This document shows positions 54,897-63,900 of a stretch of 64,000 nt of DNA, in pieces. Numbering within the stretch: the first letter of the stretch is position 1; each line of letters opens with the position of its first letter. A model generated the notes under the pieces. That model ran no database searches, was not told the origin of the DNA, and saw nothing but the letters and a program-made list of their open reading frames with translations. The stretch comes from Aequorivita sp. CIP111184 (lineage in GTDB: Bacteria; Bacteroidota; Bacteroidia; Flavobacteriales; Flavobacteriaceae). The position numbers and the translations under genes are program-made. Location of the stretch: assembly GCF_900489465.1 (NCBI RefSeq), contig NZ_UEFQ01000019.1, positions 95,968 through 159,967 on the forward strand, read 5' to 3'.

Positions 54897-55671
54897 CCTG
54901 AATCTGTTTTACAAAGTTATTAGCATGGTTTCTTCGCTGCATTAAAAATTGAAAATACACTTCCCTTATTGCATCAGCTTCCATTTCTGAACCTTCCCAA
55001 TCTAGCCAATCTGAGGGGATGAGGTTTGTTATTTCCCTAAGCTTTTCATCGGGGAGAAGCGCTACCATTTCATCATTTATCTTTTCAACTAAAGTTGCTT
55101 GAGGTAACAAAACATGGTCTTTTATGTATGGAAAAGGACTTAGGGCCGTTTTTTCCCAATTGTCCCACGAATGGTGAAAATAGAAAGTAGCACCGTGATC
55201 TATTAGCCACAGTTCTTTGTGCCAAATGAGCATATTGGTATTTTTTACGGTGCGGTCTATATTTGTTGTAAATGCATCCAGCCAAACAATTTTCGAGGCC
55301 AGCTGTTCATCAACTTGTGTTACAACGGGATCAAATGTAAGTGCGCCCGAAAGAAAATGAAGCGCCAGATTGAGTCCGCGGCTTCCCTTTAAAAGATCCT
55401 GAATTTCTTCATCACCTTCACTACGGCCGAAAGCTTCATCTAGATTGGCGAAAACCAGTTCGGGCACTTGTAGTCCCAACGTTCTTGCAATTTCACCACC
55501 CAGTAATTCCGCAATCAAAGCTTTTACGCCGTGGCCTGCGCCGCGAAACTTTAAAACGTATTTAAAATCATCATCTGCTTCTGCCAAAGCAGGTAATGAA
55601 CCTCCTTCTCGAAGCGGAGTTATATAACGCGTTACGTTTACAGTTCGGAGTTCTATTTTTTTGCTTCCCAT
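54874..55671 (-). CDS. HipA-like kinase
   Basis: The 265-residue product belongs to the short HipA-like kinase group that lacks the N-terminal subdomain of E. coli HipA. Visible parts are the ATP-anchoring Lys41 (KYVLKF), a Gly-rich loop (RGAGHGVKALIAELLGGEIARTLGL), the catalytic loop LDAFTTNIDRTVKNTNM with Asp139 and Asn144/Asn146, and the metal-binding Asp158 in LIDHGATF. I chose the ATG at 55671; an in-frame TTG at 55680 would add three residues. It is probably a Ser/Thr protein kinase. HipA toxins modify glutamyl-tRNA synthetase, but the target here is unknown. It forms a two-gene unit with DUF3037 downstream. Confidence 0.85.
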   Translation of the reverse strand: MGSKKIELRTVNVTRYITPLREGGSLPALAEADDDFKYVLKFRGAGHGVKALIAELLGGEIARTLGLQVPELVFANLDEAFGRSEGDEEIQDLLKGSRGLNLALHFLSGALTFDPVVTQVDEQLASKIVWLDAFTTNIDRTVKNTNMLIWHKELWLIDHGATFYFHHSWDNWEKTALSPFPYIKDHVLLPQATLVEKINDEMVALLPDEKLREITNLIPSDWLDWEGSEMEADAIREVYFQFLMQRRNHANNFVKQIQDARETLV

Positions 55672-55814
55672 TGACTGCAAAATTAGAGTTATTTGTTAAT
55701 ATGATGCTCTAATTATGACAAGATGTTTTGTTGGTTTTAAAATTTGTCTGCTTTTATTTTTGAAATATTAAATTCGTATTTTGCTAAAATTGTGAATCAT
55801 TAAACTGAAAGTTA

Positions 55815-57290
55815 TTGGATTTAACCATTGAAAACATTTTACTTGTGGGCTCTGTATTGCTTTTTATAAGCATTATTGCAGGTAAAACTTCTTATAAATT
55901 TGGCGTCCCTACTTTAGTTCTTTTCTTGGGAATTGGGATGCTTGCCGGTGAAGATGGTATAGGTGGTATCAGTTTTGACGACCCGCAAATTGCGCAACTG
56001 ATTGGTGTTATTTCATTAAATTTTATATTGTTCTCTGGAGGTTTGGATACAAATTGGCAAACGGTTAAACCCATTTTAAGGGAAGGAATAGCACTTTCAA
56101 CTTTAGGGGTTTTACTTACCGCTGTTACCTTGGGAACTTTTGTGTATTACGTTACAGATTTTACTATTTATGAAAGTCTGTTATTGGGTAGTATAGTTTC
56201 TTCTACAGATGCAGCCGCGGTATTTTCAATATTGCGCTCCAAGAATCTTGCACTTAAAACCAATTTAAGACCTACTTTGGAAATGGAAAGTGGGAGTAAC
56301 GACCCAATGGCCTATGTGCTCACTATTGCTTTTTTGGGATTGGTGATTAATGATAATCAAGGAGTGGCTTCAATGATTCCGCTGTTTTTACAGCAAATGA
56401 TTATTGGGGGAATCGCGGGCTTTGGTTTTGGAAAATTAAGCAAAATTGTGATTAACAGGATTAAGTTGGATTTTGAAGGTTTGTATCCGGTATTGGTAAT
56501 TGCTTTAATGTTTATCACTTTTTCCGCAACCGATTTTGTGGGAGGTAATGGTTTCTTGGCTATTTACATCTGTGCCGTTTATTTAGGGAATCAATATCTC
56601 ATTCATAAAAAAACCATTTTAAAAATGTTTGATGGGCTCGCGTGGCTTATGCAGATTGTATTGTTTCTTACTTTGGGGTTATTGGTTACTCCCACACATA
56701 TTGCGCCTGTGTTTGGAATTGGCCTTGTAATTTCCCTTTTCTTGATGTTTGTAGCGCGGCCCATTAGTGTTTTTTTGAGTCTTATACCGTTTAAAATGAA
56801 ACTACGCCGGCGTTTTTATATTTCTTGGGTGGGATTGAGGGGTGCTGTGCCAATTGTATTTGCCACCTATCCATTACTTGCGGGGATTGATAAGGCTAGT
56901 ATGATTTTTAATATCGTATTTTTTATTTCGCTTACATCAATTTTAATACAAGGCACCACGCTTTCTATTGTGGCAAAATGGTTGGGCGTTGGTCTGCCCG
57001 AAAAAGCGAAACCAAGAAGTGCCTCTGATGAATTTCTGTTGGAGCATCCAAAAACAGAGATGCGTGAAATTGGAATTGACAACGGGAATTTGGCGGTCGG
57101 CAAAAAAATCGTCGATATTCAATTTCCTAAGAATGCCATTATCGCGATGATAAAAAGGGACGATAAATATATCACTCCCAATGGCGCTACGGTGATAAAT
57201 GAAGACGATATGTTGATCGTGCTCTCAGACTCCAAAAAGGGAATTAAAAATGTATATGAATCCTTAAACATTCATGAGCATTTGTTGTAA
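55815..57290 (+). CDS. Potassium/proton antiporter with RCK_C domain (NhaP2/CvrA-like)
   Basis: The 491-residue product is a CPA1-type cation/proton antiporter. Roughly twelve membrane helices (about residues 5-390) include the ion-site region GSIVSSTDAAAVFSILRSKNLAL, METESGSNDPMAY-like sequence (MESGSNDPMAYVLT) and SWVGLRGAVPIVFATYPL. A C-terminal TrkA-C/RCK_C ligand domain follows (about 415-491, AVGKKIVDIQFPKNAIIAMIKRDDKYITPNGATVI). That domain suggests nucleotide-regulated K+/H+ exchange. The start is TTG at 55815. It converges with the sulfotransferase-like gene with a one-base gap between stop codons. Confidence 0.9.
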   Translation: MDLTIENILLVGSVLLFISIIAGKTSYKFGVPTLVLFLGIGMLAGEDGIGGISFDDPQIAQLIGVISLNFILFSGGLDTNWQTVKPILREGIALSTLGVLLTAVTLGTFVYYVTDFTIYESLLLGSIVSSTDAAAVFSILRSKNLALKTNLRPTLEMESGSNDPMAYVLTIAFLGLVINDNQGVASMIPLFLQQMIIGGIAGFGFGKLSKIVINRIKLDFEGLYPVLVIALMFITFSATDFVGGNGFLAIYICAVYLGNQYLIHKKTILKMFDGLAWLMQIVLFLTLGLLVTPTHIAPVFGIGLVISLFLMFVARPISVFLSLIPFKMKLRRRFYISWVGLRGAVPIVFATYPLLAGIDKASMIFNIVFFISLTSILIQGTTLSIVAKWLGVGLPEKAKPRSASDEFLLEHPKTEMREIGIDNGNLAVGKKIVDIQFPKNAIIAMIKRDDKYITPNGATVINEDDMLIVLSDSKKGIKNVYESLNIHEHLL

Positions 57291-57291
57291 T

Positions 57292-58140
57292 TCAATTTGA
57301 ATTATAGAGGGTTTTCGGAAAAATCTTTGCGTTATATTTGACCATCCCCTTTGCGGCTTCTAGTTCATCTTGGGAATAAGTCAATTCGAAATGTGGAAGT
57401 ATCTTACTTTCAAACTCCGCAATAAAAGAAGGATATTCTAAAAATTTATTTTTTCCGAAGTCCGCGTTTGCAGCAAAACTTTTATGTGCCTCTACCATCG
57501 CCGTAAGATATTTTTCAAAGGATACATTCTCTTTTTTATTACCTAAAAAATAGTCCTGAAGTACCGTTGTGGGATGATAAAACCATTCTACAAAACCACG
57601 GCCAGATTTGTAAAGACTTTTAACTACATCTTCTGTTTTCCTGTCAATAAAGATCCACGGTACATTGGGGTATGCTTTCTGAAAAAGTTCTACAAAGAAA
57701 ATATTCCATGAGGTAAGTTTAAAGATAACTTGTTCTGTTTCCCCCAATGGTTCTAGATAGTCCGAAATTATCGTTTTTAGATTTTTCAAAAGAGTTGTTT
57801 CCTCTAGTTTATAAAATACTGCAGAAAGCAACAAGCCATTTATTGCTTCCGTTTCAGAAACAATCCGTGTTTTTTTTGAAACGCCCAGCATATTCGCCAG
57901 TAAGGTTGAACCACAATGCGAAGTGTGAAATATAAAACCTTTTAAGTTTAAGGATTCGGAATTTTGAAAATTTGATCCAACATTTAGATCGAGCTCTTTT
58001 CTAAAAGAATTAGTGGGATGCAACAAAGTAACTGCATCGTTAAAAAAGGGATAGTTAAAAACTTCGGCAGGCAATTTTTTAAAGCAAGTAATAGGTTTTT
58101 GGCTTACTTGCGTATAAACGGGAAAATAGTGTTTTTTCAA
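57292..58140 (-). CDS. Sulfotransferase-like protein
   Basis: The 282-residue product contains a P-loop-like phosphosulfate-binding segment GFIFHTSHCGSTLLANML near residues 68-85. A second motif, PNVPWIFIDRKTEDVVKSLYKSGRG, corresponds to the 3'-phosphate-binding strand and Ser region of the PAPS-dependent sulfotransferase superfamily. Substrate is unknown; family relatives in Bacteroidota are uncharacterised. Translation appears to start at TTG (58140), since no ATG upstream of the conserved part keeps the length. It diverges from the DUF3124 lipoprotein gene. Confidence 0.72.
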   Translation of the reverse strand: MKKHYFPVYTQVSQKPITCFKKLPAEVFNYPFFNDAVTLLHPTNSFRKELDLNVGSNFQNSESLNLKGFIFHTSHCGSTLLANMLGVSKKTRIVSETEAINGLLLSAVFYKLEETTLLKNLKTIISDYLEPLGETEQVIFKLTSWNIFFVELFQKAYPNVPWIFIDRKTEDVVKSLYKSGRGFVEWFYHPTTVLQDYFLGNKKENVSFEKYLTAMVEAHKSFAANADFGKNKFLEYPSFIAEFESKILPHFELTYSQDELEAAKGMVKYNAKIFPKTLYNSN

Positions 58141-58241
58141 ATTTTGATTACTTCAATTAATTTAGGTGAAGCTACAAAATGTGATTTAAAAGCAATCAAA
58201 ATATTAAAAGGAGAATTACTATTTTTCAATTAACTTTGAAA

Positions 58242-58787
58242 ATGGTGAAAAAACTCTTTAAAGAAATATCACAAATTTTAATTCTACTATTTCTTTTGGG
58301 ATTGTTTTGGGCGTGTAATGAACCAAAGGAAATTAGTTCCTACCATGACAATCATTGGGAAGATCATTATGTTAATTCAGAAATTTCGGGAATACAGAAA
58401 GATTCCCTGCAACATGGAAAAACCTATTTGAGTATCTATTCGCACATTTACAGTTTTTCGATGGAAAAATCGCAGAACCTAACTGCAATGGTCAGTTTGC
58501 GGAATGTGAGCGATATAAGCACAATTTATATTTCAACGGCTAAATATTACAACACTAAAGGGGAATTGATACGAAATTATTTCGAAAAGCCAATACAACT
58601 AAATCCTTTGGAAACAGTTGAAATTGTAATAGATGAAACCGATGAACAGGGTGGTAGCGGGGCCAATTTTATTTTTGAATGGGCAGCAGAGCCTAAAACT
58701 CCCGAACCGCTTTTTGAGGCAATAATGACTTCTTTACGAGGTTCGCAAGGATTGAGTTTCACGACTCAGGGAAAACGAATTGAATAA
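58242..58787 (+). CDS. DUF3124 lipoprotein
   Basis: The 181-residue product has a lipoprotein signal with lipobox FWAC (LFLLGLFWACNEP) and a C-terminal DUF3124 domain: YSHIYSFSMEKSQNLTAMVSLRNVSDISTIYISTAKYYNTKGELIRNYF, then LNPLETVEIVIDETDEQGGSGANFIFEW and SLRGSQGLSFTTQGK, close to the family consensus. I used the ATG at 58242; an in-frame TTG at 58236 would add two residues. Function is unknown. The GGSGANFI(F)EW and GSQGLSF motifs suggest a beta-sandwich fold. Confidence 0.88.
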   Translation: MVKKLFKEISQILILLFLLGLFWACNEPKEISSYHDNHWEDHYVNSEISGIQKDSLQHGKTYLSIYSHIYSFSMEKSQNLTAMVSLRNVSDISTIYISTAKYYNTKGELIRNYFEKPIQLNPLETVEIVIDETDEQGGSGANFIFEWAAEPKTPEPLFEAIMTSLRGSQGLSFTTQGKRIE

Positions 58788-58840
58788 ACCGTATTCTTTA
58801 AGGTTTAAATTTTCAAATCCCCAATCCCAATAGTTTTCTT

Positions 58841-58848
58841 TATTTTTG
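58841..58848 (+). promoter_or_regulatory. Candidate -7 promoter element for yaaA
   Basis: TATTTTTG (TAnnTTTG type) lies 18 bases before the yaaA ATG. No convincing -33 element is seen. Confidence 0.35.
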
Positions 58849-58865
58849 AAGAAAAAGTATTCTTA

Positions 58866-59627
58866 ATGAAAATAGTAGTTTCCCCAGCCAAAACATTGGA
58901 TTTTGAATCCAAACTTCCCACCACACGCGCCACACAACCCAAGTTTTTGGAAGAAGCCGAAATGATAAACAATAAACTGGAGCGGAAAAGCAAAAAAGCT
59001 ATCGGCACATTGATGGACATTAGCGATAAATTAGCGGAGCTCAATTACCAACGTTATAAAGAATTCAATACCCCATTCACAAAAGAAAATGCCCGTCCCG
59101 CAGTTTATGCTTTTGCTGGTGACGTTTACACGGGGTTGGATGCCTACACAATTCCTTCTGAAAAAATTGATCTTTTGCAACATTCGCTTCGTATTCTCTC
59201 GGGAATGTACGGGCTGTTGCGGCCGTTGGATTTAATGCAGCCCTATCGTTTGGAAATGGGTACAAAACTTCCCGTAAATCGTAAAAAAGATTTGTATTCC
59301 TTTTGGAAAAAAACACTGACAGAAACCTTAAACAAAGAGTTGGAAGATGATGAACTTTTCTTAAATCTTGCAAGTGTAGAATATTTTAACGCTATAGACG
59401 AAAAGAAACTCAAGGTACCTGTAATTTCTCCAGTTTTTAAAGATTTCAAAAACGGGGAATTGAAGATAATCTCTTTTTTCGCAAAGAAAGCGCGCGGTAG
59501 TATGACGCGTTTCGTTATCGATAAAAATGTTACATCCTTGGACGAATTAAAGGGGTTTGATTATGATGGTTATGGTTATAGCGAACAATATACAGAGAAG
59601 GCGAATGAGCCAGTTTTTATACGTTAG
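58866..59627 (+). CDS. yaaA: Peroxide stress protein YaaA
   Basis: YaaA lowers intracellular free iron during hydrogen peroxide stress in E. coli and binds DNA. The 253-residue product starts [15 protein letters not shown] and has the conserved segments [69 protein letters not shown] and [18 protein letters not shown], all typical of the DUF328/UPF0246 family. Length is standard. It precedes the UDG-like gene by 62 bases, so peroxide defence and DNA repair may be linked here, though this is inference. Confidence 0.94.
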   Translation: MKIVVSPAKTLDFESKLPTTRATQPKFLEEAEMINNKLERKSKKAIGTLMDISDKLAELNYQRYKEFNTPFTKENARPAVYAFAGDVYTGLDAYTIPSEKIDLLQHSLRILSGMYGLLRPLDLMQPYRLEMGTKLPVNRKKDLYSFWKKTLTETLNKELEDDELFLNLASVEYFNAIDEKKLKVPVISPVFKDFKNGELKIISFFAKKARGSMTRFVIDKNVTSLDELKGFDYDGYGYSEQYTEKANEPVFIR

Positions 59628-59689
59628 GTTTCAAGTTGCGGTTTAACAATTAATAATCAACAATTATAAATCTACAATCGTCAATCATT

Positions 59690-60349
59690 TTGTTCCACCA
59701 CATACATCCATACAAGCCTTTTATTCCCGCAAACGCAACCAAACTAATTGTTGGCACTCTGCCGCCGCCAAGATTTACTACAGGGGAATTGAAAGCGGGC
59801 GATGTAGATTTTTGTTACGGGAGCCGTGACGGGCAACTATGGGTGATTTTGGACAAGATCTTCGGTTTAAATTTAAAATTTGAAACAACTGCCGAAGCCA
59901 TAAAACAACGCGAACATTTTCTTATAAATAGGGGTATCGGCATTTGCGATATGGTCGCTTCAGCGAAGCGAGAAAAAATTGATGCTTCAGATATAGGTAT
60001 GTTGGAAGTGAAACTGCGCGATTTGGTTGCAGTACTTCAGGAAAATCCTAAAATTGACACACTACTTTTTACTGGAGGTAACAGTAAAAATGGTCCGGAA
60101 TATTTCTTCCGAAGAAAATTAAAAGATTATAATATTCCATTAAAGCTGATTTCTAATGAAGTGCCTCGTATCCACACACTCCAGTTGCCAGAAAATGGTA
60201 GAACTGTAAATACCGTTTCATTGATTGCACCTTCGGGCGCAGCAAATAGAGCAGTGGGAAGTCTTTCCGGCTATAAAAAAATGAAAGATGAAAATCCCGA
60301 GCTTACTACAATAGATTTTCGGGTAGAGCAGTACCGACCTTTCTTTTAA
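59690..60349 (+). CDS. Uracil-DNA glycosylase-like protein
   Basis: The 219-residue product resembles the uracil-DNA-glycosylase superfamily seen in Bacteroidota. It has an early motif ATKLIVGTLPPPRF (the family's catalytic-loop position GxxPxx), a GICDMVASAKREKIDASDI segment like the pyrimidine-pocket motif, TLLFTGGNSKNGPEYFFRR, and late SLIAPSGAANRAVGS at the place of the leucine loop (HPS-type) motif. Which base it removes is not decidable. The start is TTG at 59690, as no ATG lies before the first motif. A hairpin terminator follows. Confidence 0.75.
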   Translation: MFHHIHPYKPFIPANATKLIVGTLPPPRFTTGELKAGDVDFCYGSRDGQLWVILDKIFGLNLKFETTAEAIKQREHFLINRGIGICDMVASAKREKIDASDIGMLEVKLRDLVAVLQENPKIDTLLFTGGNSKNGPEYFFRRKLKDYNIPLKLISNEVPRIHTLQLPENGRTVNTVSLIAPSGAANRAVGSLSGYKKMKDENPELTTIDFRVEQYRPFF

Positions 60350-60405
60350 ATACCATTAAAACTCTCCGCTAAGGGGTTGGGTCAAGCCAAATACTTAAAT
60401 GTAAA

Positions 60406-60437
60406 AACCTAACAGGTTTAAGAGATCTGTTAGGTTT
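60406..60437 (+). terminator. Hairpin after the UDG-like gene
   Basis: AACCTAACAG (60406-60415) pairs perfectly with CTGTTAGGTT (60427-60436) around an 11-base loop, followed by only a short T stretch. It resembles the hairpin after carA in sequence (ACCT..CAG / CTG..AGGT). Confidence 0.55.
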
Positions 60438-60458
60438 GCCAAATTTAAAGCGCAAAAT

Positions 60459-60774
60459 TAAAAATCGGTGGCACTTACGATAAACCTCAAGCCCTCGGTG
60501 TTTTCGAGCCAATTATGGTTTCGTTTTTTGTAAACTTTCCATTATTATTGGTGAAAGAAATGGGAGCCATCCACGCGCCGGTTACTAAAAGGTCTAGGTC
60601 TTCATTGTTGTTGTAATCTGAAAAACAGGTTTGGAAACCATCTCAATTTCTTTAAGCGAAAGATTTTTTAAGTTGCATTATCAGATTATTCTAAATATTG
60701 TTCTTTTTTGAAGTTTCTGAACAAAAAATCATAAGTGTTGAAAAAATAAGAGTTATGTTGAAGGCTTTTTTCAT
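60459..60774 (-). pseudogene. Remnant of an FG-GAP (UnbV/CRTAC-type) lipoprotein gene
   Basis: On the minus strand an ATG at 60774 begins a short lipoprotein leader (MKKAFNITLIFSTLMIFCSE, lipobox IFCS), which stops within about 23 codons. Further along, separate frames encode pieces of the repeat family: EIEMVSKPVF, then DYNNNEDLDLLVTGAWMAP with FTNNNGKFTKNETIIGS, then WLENTEGLRFIVSATDF. These match, in order, the usual pattern 'GMV..AVWSD.D.DGD.DL.V.GEWMP ... GL.N..GWW..I...DFD' of FG-GAP lipoproteins. The frames are shifted and most of the gene is deleted. The rest of this 609-base gap (60350-60958) holds the hairpin at 60406 and an AT-rich stretch of about 180 bases in which I see no feature. 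Confidence 0.6.
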
Positions 60775-60958
60775 GAAACGAATTAAATAGCTCATAGTGA
60801 GATTTTTATAATGAAAATATTTTTTTGCTTTCGCCTAGCTATAAAATTTTTTAAATATATAAAAGTTTAGTTTTTAGGATTAATTTGTAATTAGCAATAA
60901 TTTAAAGTATTTTTAACGACATTTTAACTAGTAACTATAAATTTAAAATTATTAAATT

Positions 60959-63900
60959 ATGAAGAAAATTACGTTAACACTCTTATTGCTCTTATTTGCA
61001 ATTGGGAGTTCTTTTAGTCAATGTATTGCTACTTCGCCCTTTGGCACTGCTGTGTCTAATAATTCTGGAAATGTTCAGAGTATTACGACCTGTAACTTTG
61101 GTGGCGAGTACGGTACAGTAAGCGGTCTGTTAATTGGTGAAGATTACACTTTTACCTCTACGGCTGCTTCTATTACAATTACCGACACCAGCAACAATGT
61201 TATTGCTTTTGGTCCGTCTCCTATTACTGTTATTGGTGTTACAGTAACAACACTTAGATCTCACATACACAGTAGTCTATTTCCTACTTGCGGTACTGCC
61301 CAATCTTGTTTTACATCCAGCGTTCAACTTATATCACCACCGCCACCGGCACCAGCAAACGATCTTTGCGCAGGTGCTATTGAAGTGACTGGTGATGGCG
61401 TAATTGTAGGTACGTCAGTTGGAGCAACAACTGATGTAGCTCCAACTTGTGTAACTTCAATTTCTTCACCTGGTGTTTGGTACAAATTTACTGATGTTTC
61501 GGGAACAGGAAGTACTGTAGATTTGAGTCTTTGTACAGGAACATCTTATGATACTAAGCTTTCTGTTTATTCAGGTAGTTGTGGAACCTTTACTTGTGTT
61601 ACGGGAAATGATGATTCCTGTGGTGTTCAGAGTGCTGTGAATTTTACCACAGATGGTTCTTCTACATATTATGTATTAGTTCATTCTTTTGGAGGAGCTA
61701 CTGGTACATTTGAACTTAACGTTTCTGGTTTCCCGGTACCTGTTGTTGGTAACCCTCCAGTAATTGCTTGTCCAGCTGACATTGTAGCAAACAACGCTCC
61801 AGGAACTTGTGGTGCAGTTGTTAACTTTACGGGTGTTGCCTTCGATGTTGAAGATGGTAACATTTCCGGTGATATTATAGCTACTCCAGCAAGCGGAACT
61901 GTTTTCCCTGTTGGTAGCACTACCGTAACACTTTCTGTTACTGATAGCGATGGAAACACAGTTGATTGTTCTTTTGACGTTACAGTAATTGACAACGAGC
62001 TTCCTGTAGCAGTATGCCAAAACCTAACTTTGGATCTTGATCCAATAACCGGTATGGTTAGTATTACTGGTGCTGATGTAGACAATGGTTCTACAGACAA
62101 TTGTGGTATTGCCTCTATGACCTTAGATGTTTCATCTTTTGATTGTTCTATGACTGGTGCAAATACAGTTGTAATGACAGTTACCGATAACTCAGGGAAT
62201 GTAGCTACTTGTACTTCTACAGTTACAATTCAAGACGTTACGGCTCCAGAAGTTTTCTGTATTGGAGGTTTTGGTCAATTTACCGAATCTGAAGATTTTG
62301 AAGGTGCGACTATCCCATCAGGCTGGTCAACCGTAATTGAAAGTGGTAGTGCAGATTGGACTTTTGGTTCAAATGTTATGCCTTTAGGACCTAACTTTGC
62401 TACCAATGCCGCAATCTTTGATGACGATGCTGCTGGTAATGGTGAAGTAAACCTTGTAAGACTTGTTTCTCCTGCATATGATCTTACGGGAGCTAGCAAC
62501 GTGCAACTTTCTTTTGAATACGCAATACAGGATTTTATAGGCTCAGGTACATTTGAAGCTGAGGTATGGGATGGTGCTGCTTGGCAACAAGTATTATTTA
62601 TTGATGAAATGGACGTTACCCCGGTAAACACTGGAGATATTGATGTTTCTGCATTCGCAAACCCTGCATTTCAAGTGCGTTTTACTTATGATGACGAAGG
62701 TGACTGGGCTTGGGGAGCTGGTGTTGACAATTTCTTGTTGACCTACGAAGCTACCACAGGTGGCGGACTTGACGTTTTCCTTGACGCGAACGGTATGGCC
62801 AGTGTAGATCCTAATGATCTTGTTACTGGTGTTAACGAAGCTTGTGGCTACACGATCACCGCTGGCGGTGTTGGTGGAGGAACTACTGGTTCTTTGAGTA
62901 CACTTTTCGCTACAAATAATGGTGGATCTTCAGGATGGGCTGTAATGTATGATGTAACCGTAGGGCCATCAGATATTGAAGTAACCGAATTGGATATCAA
63001 TACAAGCGCTACAACTGCTTTCACTTTAGACCTATATGTTCTTGAGGGTACGTATGTGGGCAATGAGACCAATCCAGGTGCTTGGGGCGCTGCCGCAGCA
63101 ACTGGTTCTGGAACCGGTGCCGGTACAGATCTACCTAGCAATGTTGTTCTTAGTGCTCCTGTAGTTCTTTCGGCAAATACCACTTATGGTTTTGCGGTAG
63201 TAACAACAGGCGTAGGCCAATCTTATACAAATGGTACAGGATGTCCTGGAAACCAATGTTATGACAATGCAGATTTATCAATTAGTTTAGGTTCTGCAGT
63301 TACTGGATTGTTTACAGGTTCTGTATTCACTCCTCGCGTTTGGAACGGTACTGTTCATTATGAAACAGTTGCTAGTTCAGGTCTAGATTTCACATGTGCT
63401 GATCTTGGCGAAAACCTTGTTGAGGTAACCGTTACCGATGACAGTGGAAACGTTTCTACCTGTACAGCTGTCGTTAATGTAATTGACATTACAGCACCAG
63501 TTATTACTTGCGGTCCAGAACCAACAGTTTCTGAAACTGCATCTGATAGCCCAGGATTGGCCATTCCAGATGGTGATCCAGTTGGAACAACCTCTATACT
63601 TACAATAACTGAAGATGTTGTTATAACAGATTTAAATGTAAACCTAGATATTTCACATACTTGGGTAGGTGATGTTACTACAACAATTACTTCTCCTACA
63701 GGTACAGTCGTTACGATCGTTGACCGTCCAGGTTATACCGGAACAGGATTTGGCTGTAGTGGTGATGATATCCTTGCAACACTTGATGATGCAGGTACAG
63801 GCGCAGTAGAAACCCAATGTGGTGCAGGCGTACCAACAATTGATGGTACTTTCACTCCTAACAACCCACTTGCTGCTTTCAACGGTGAAAGCACAATGGG

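Noticed and set aside
61676..63564. Minus-strand open frames opposite the large surface protein
   Set aside because: They are composed of low-complexity Thr/Ser/Pro-rich sequence that mirrors the beta-rich surface protein, and the plus-strand frame is continuous with a signal peptide.
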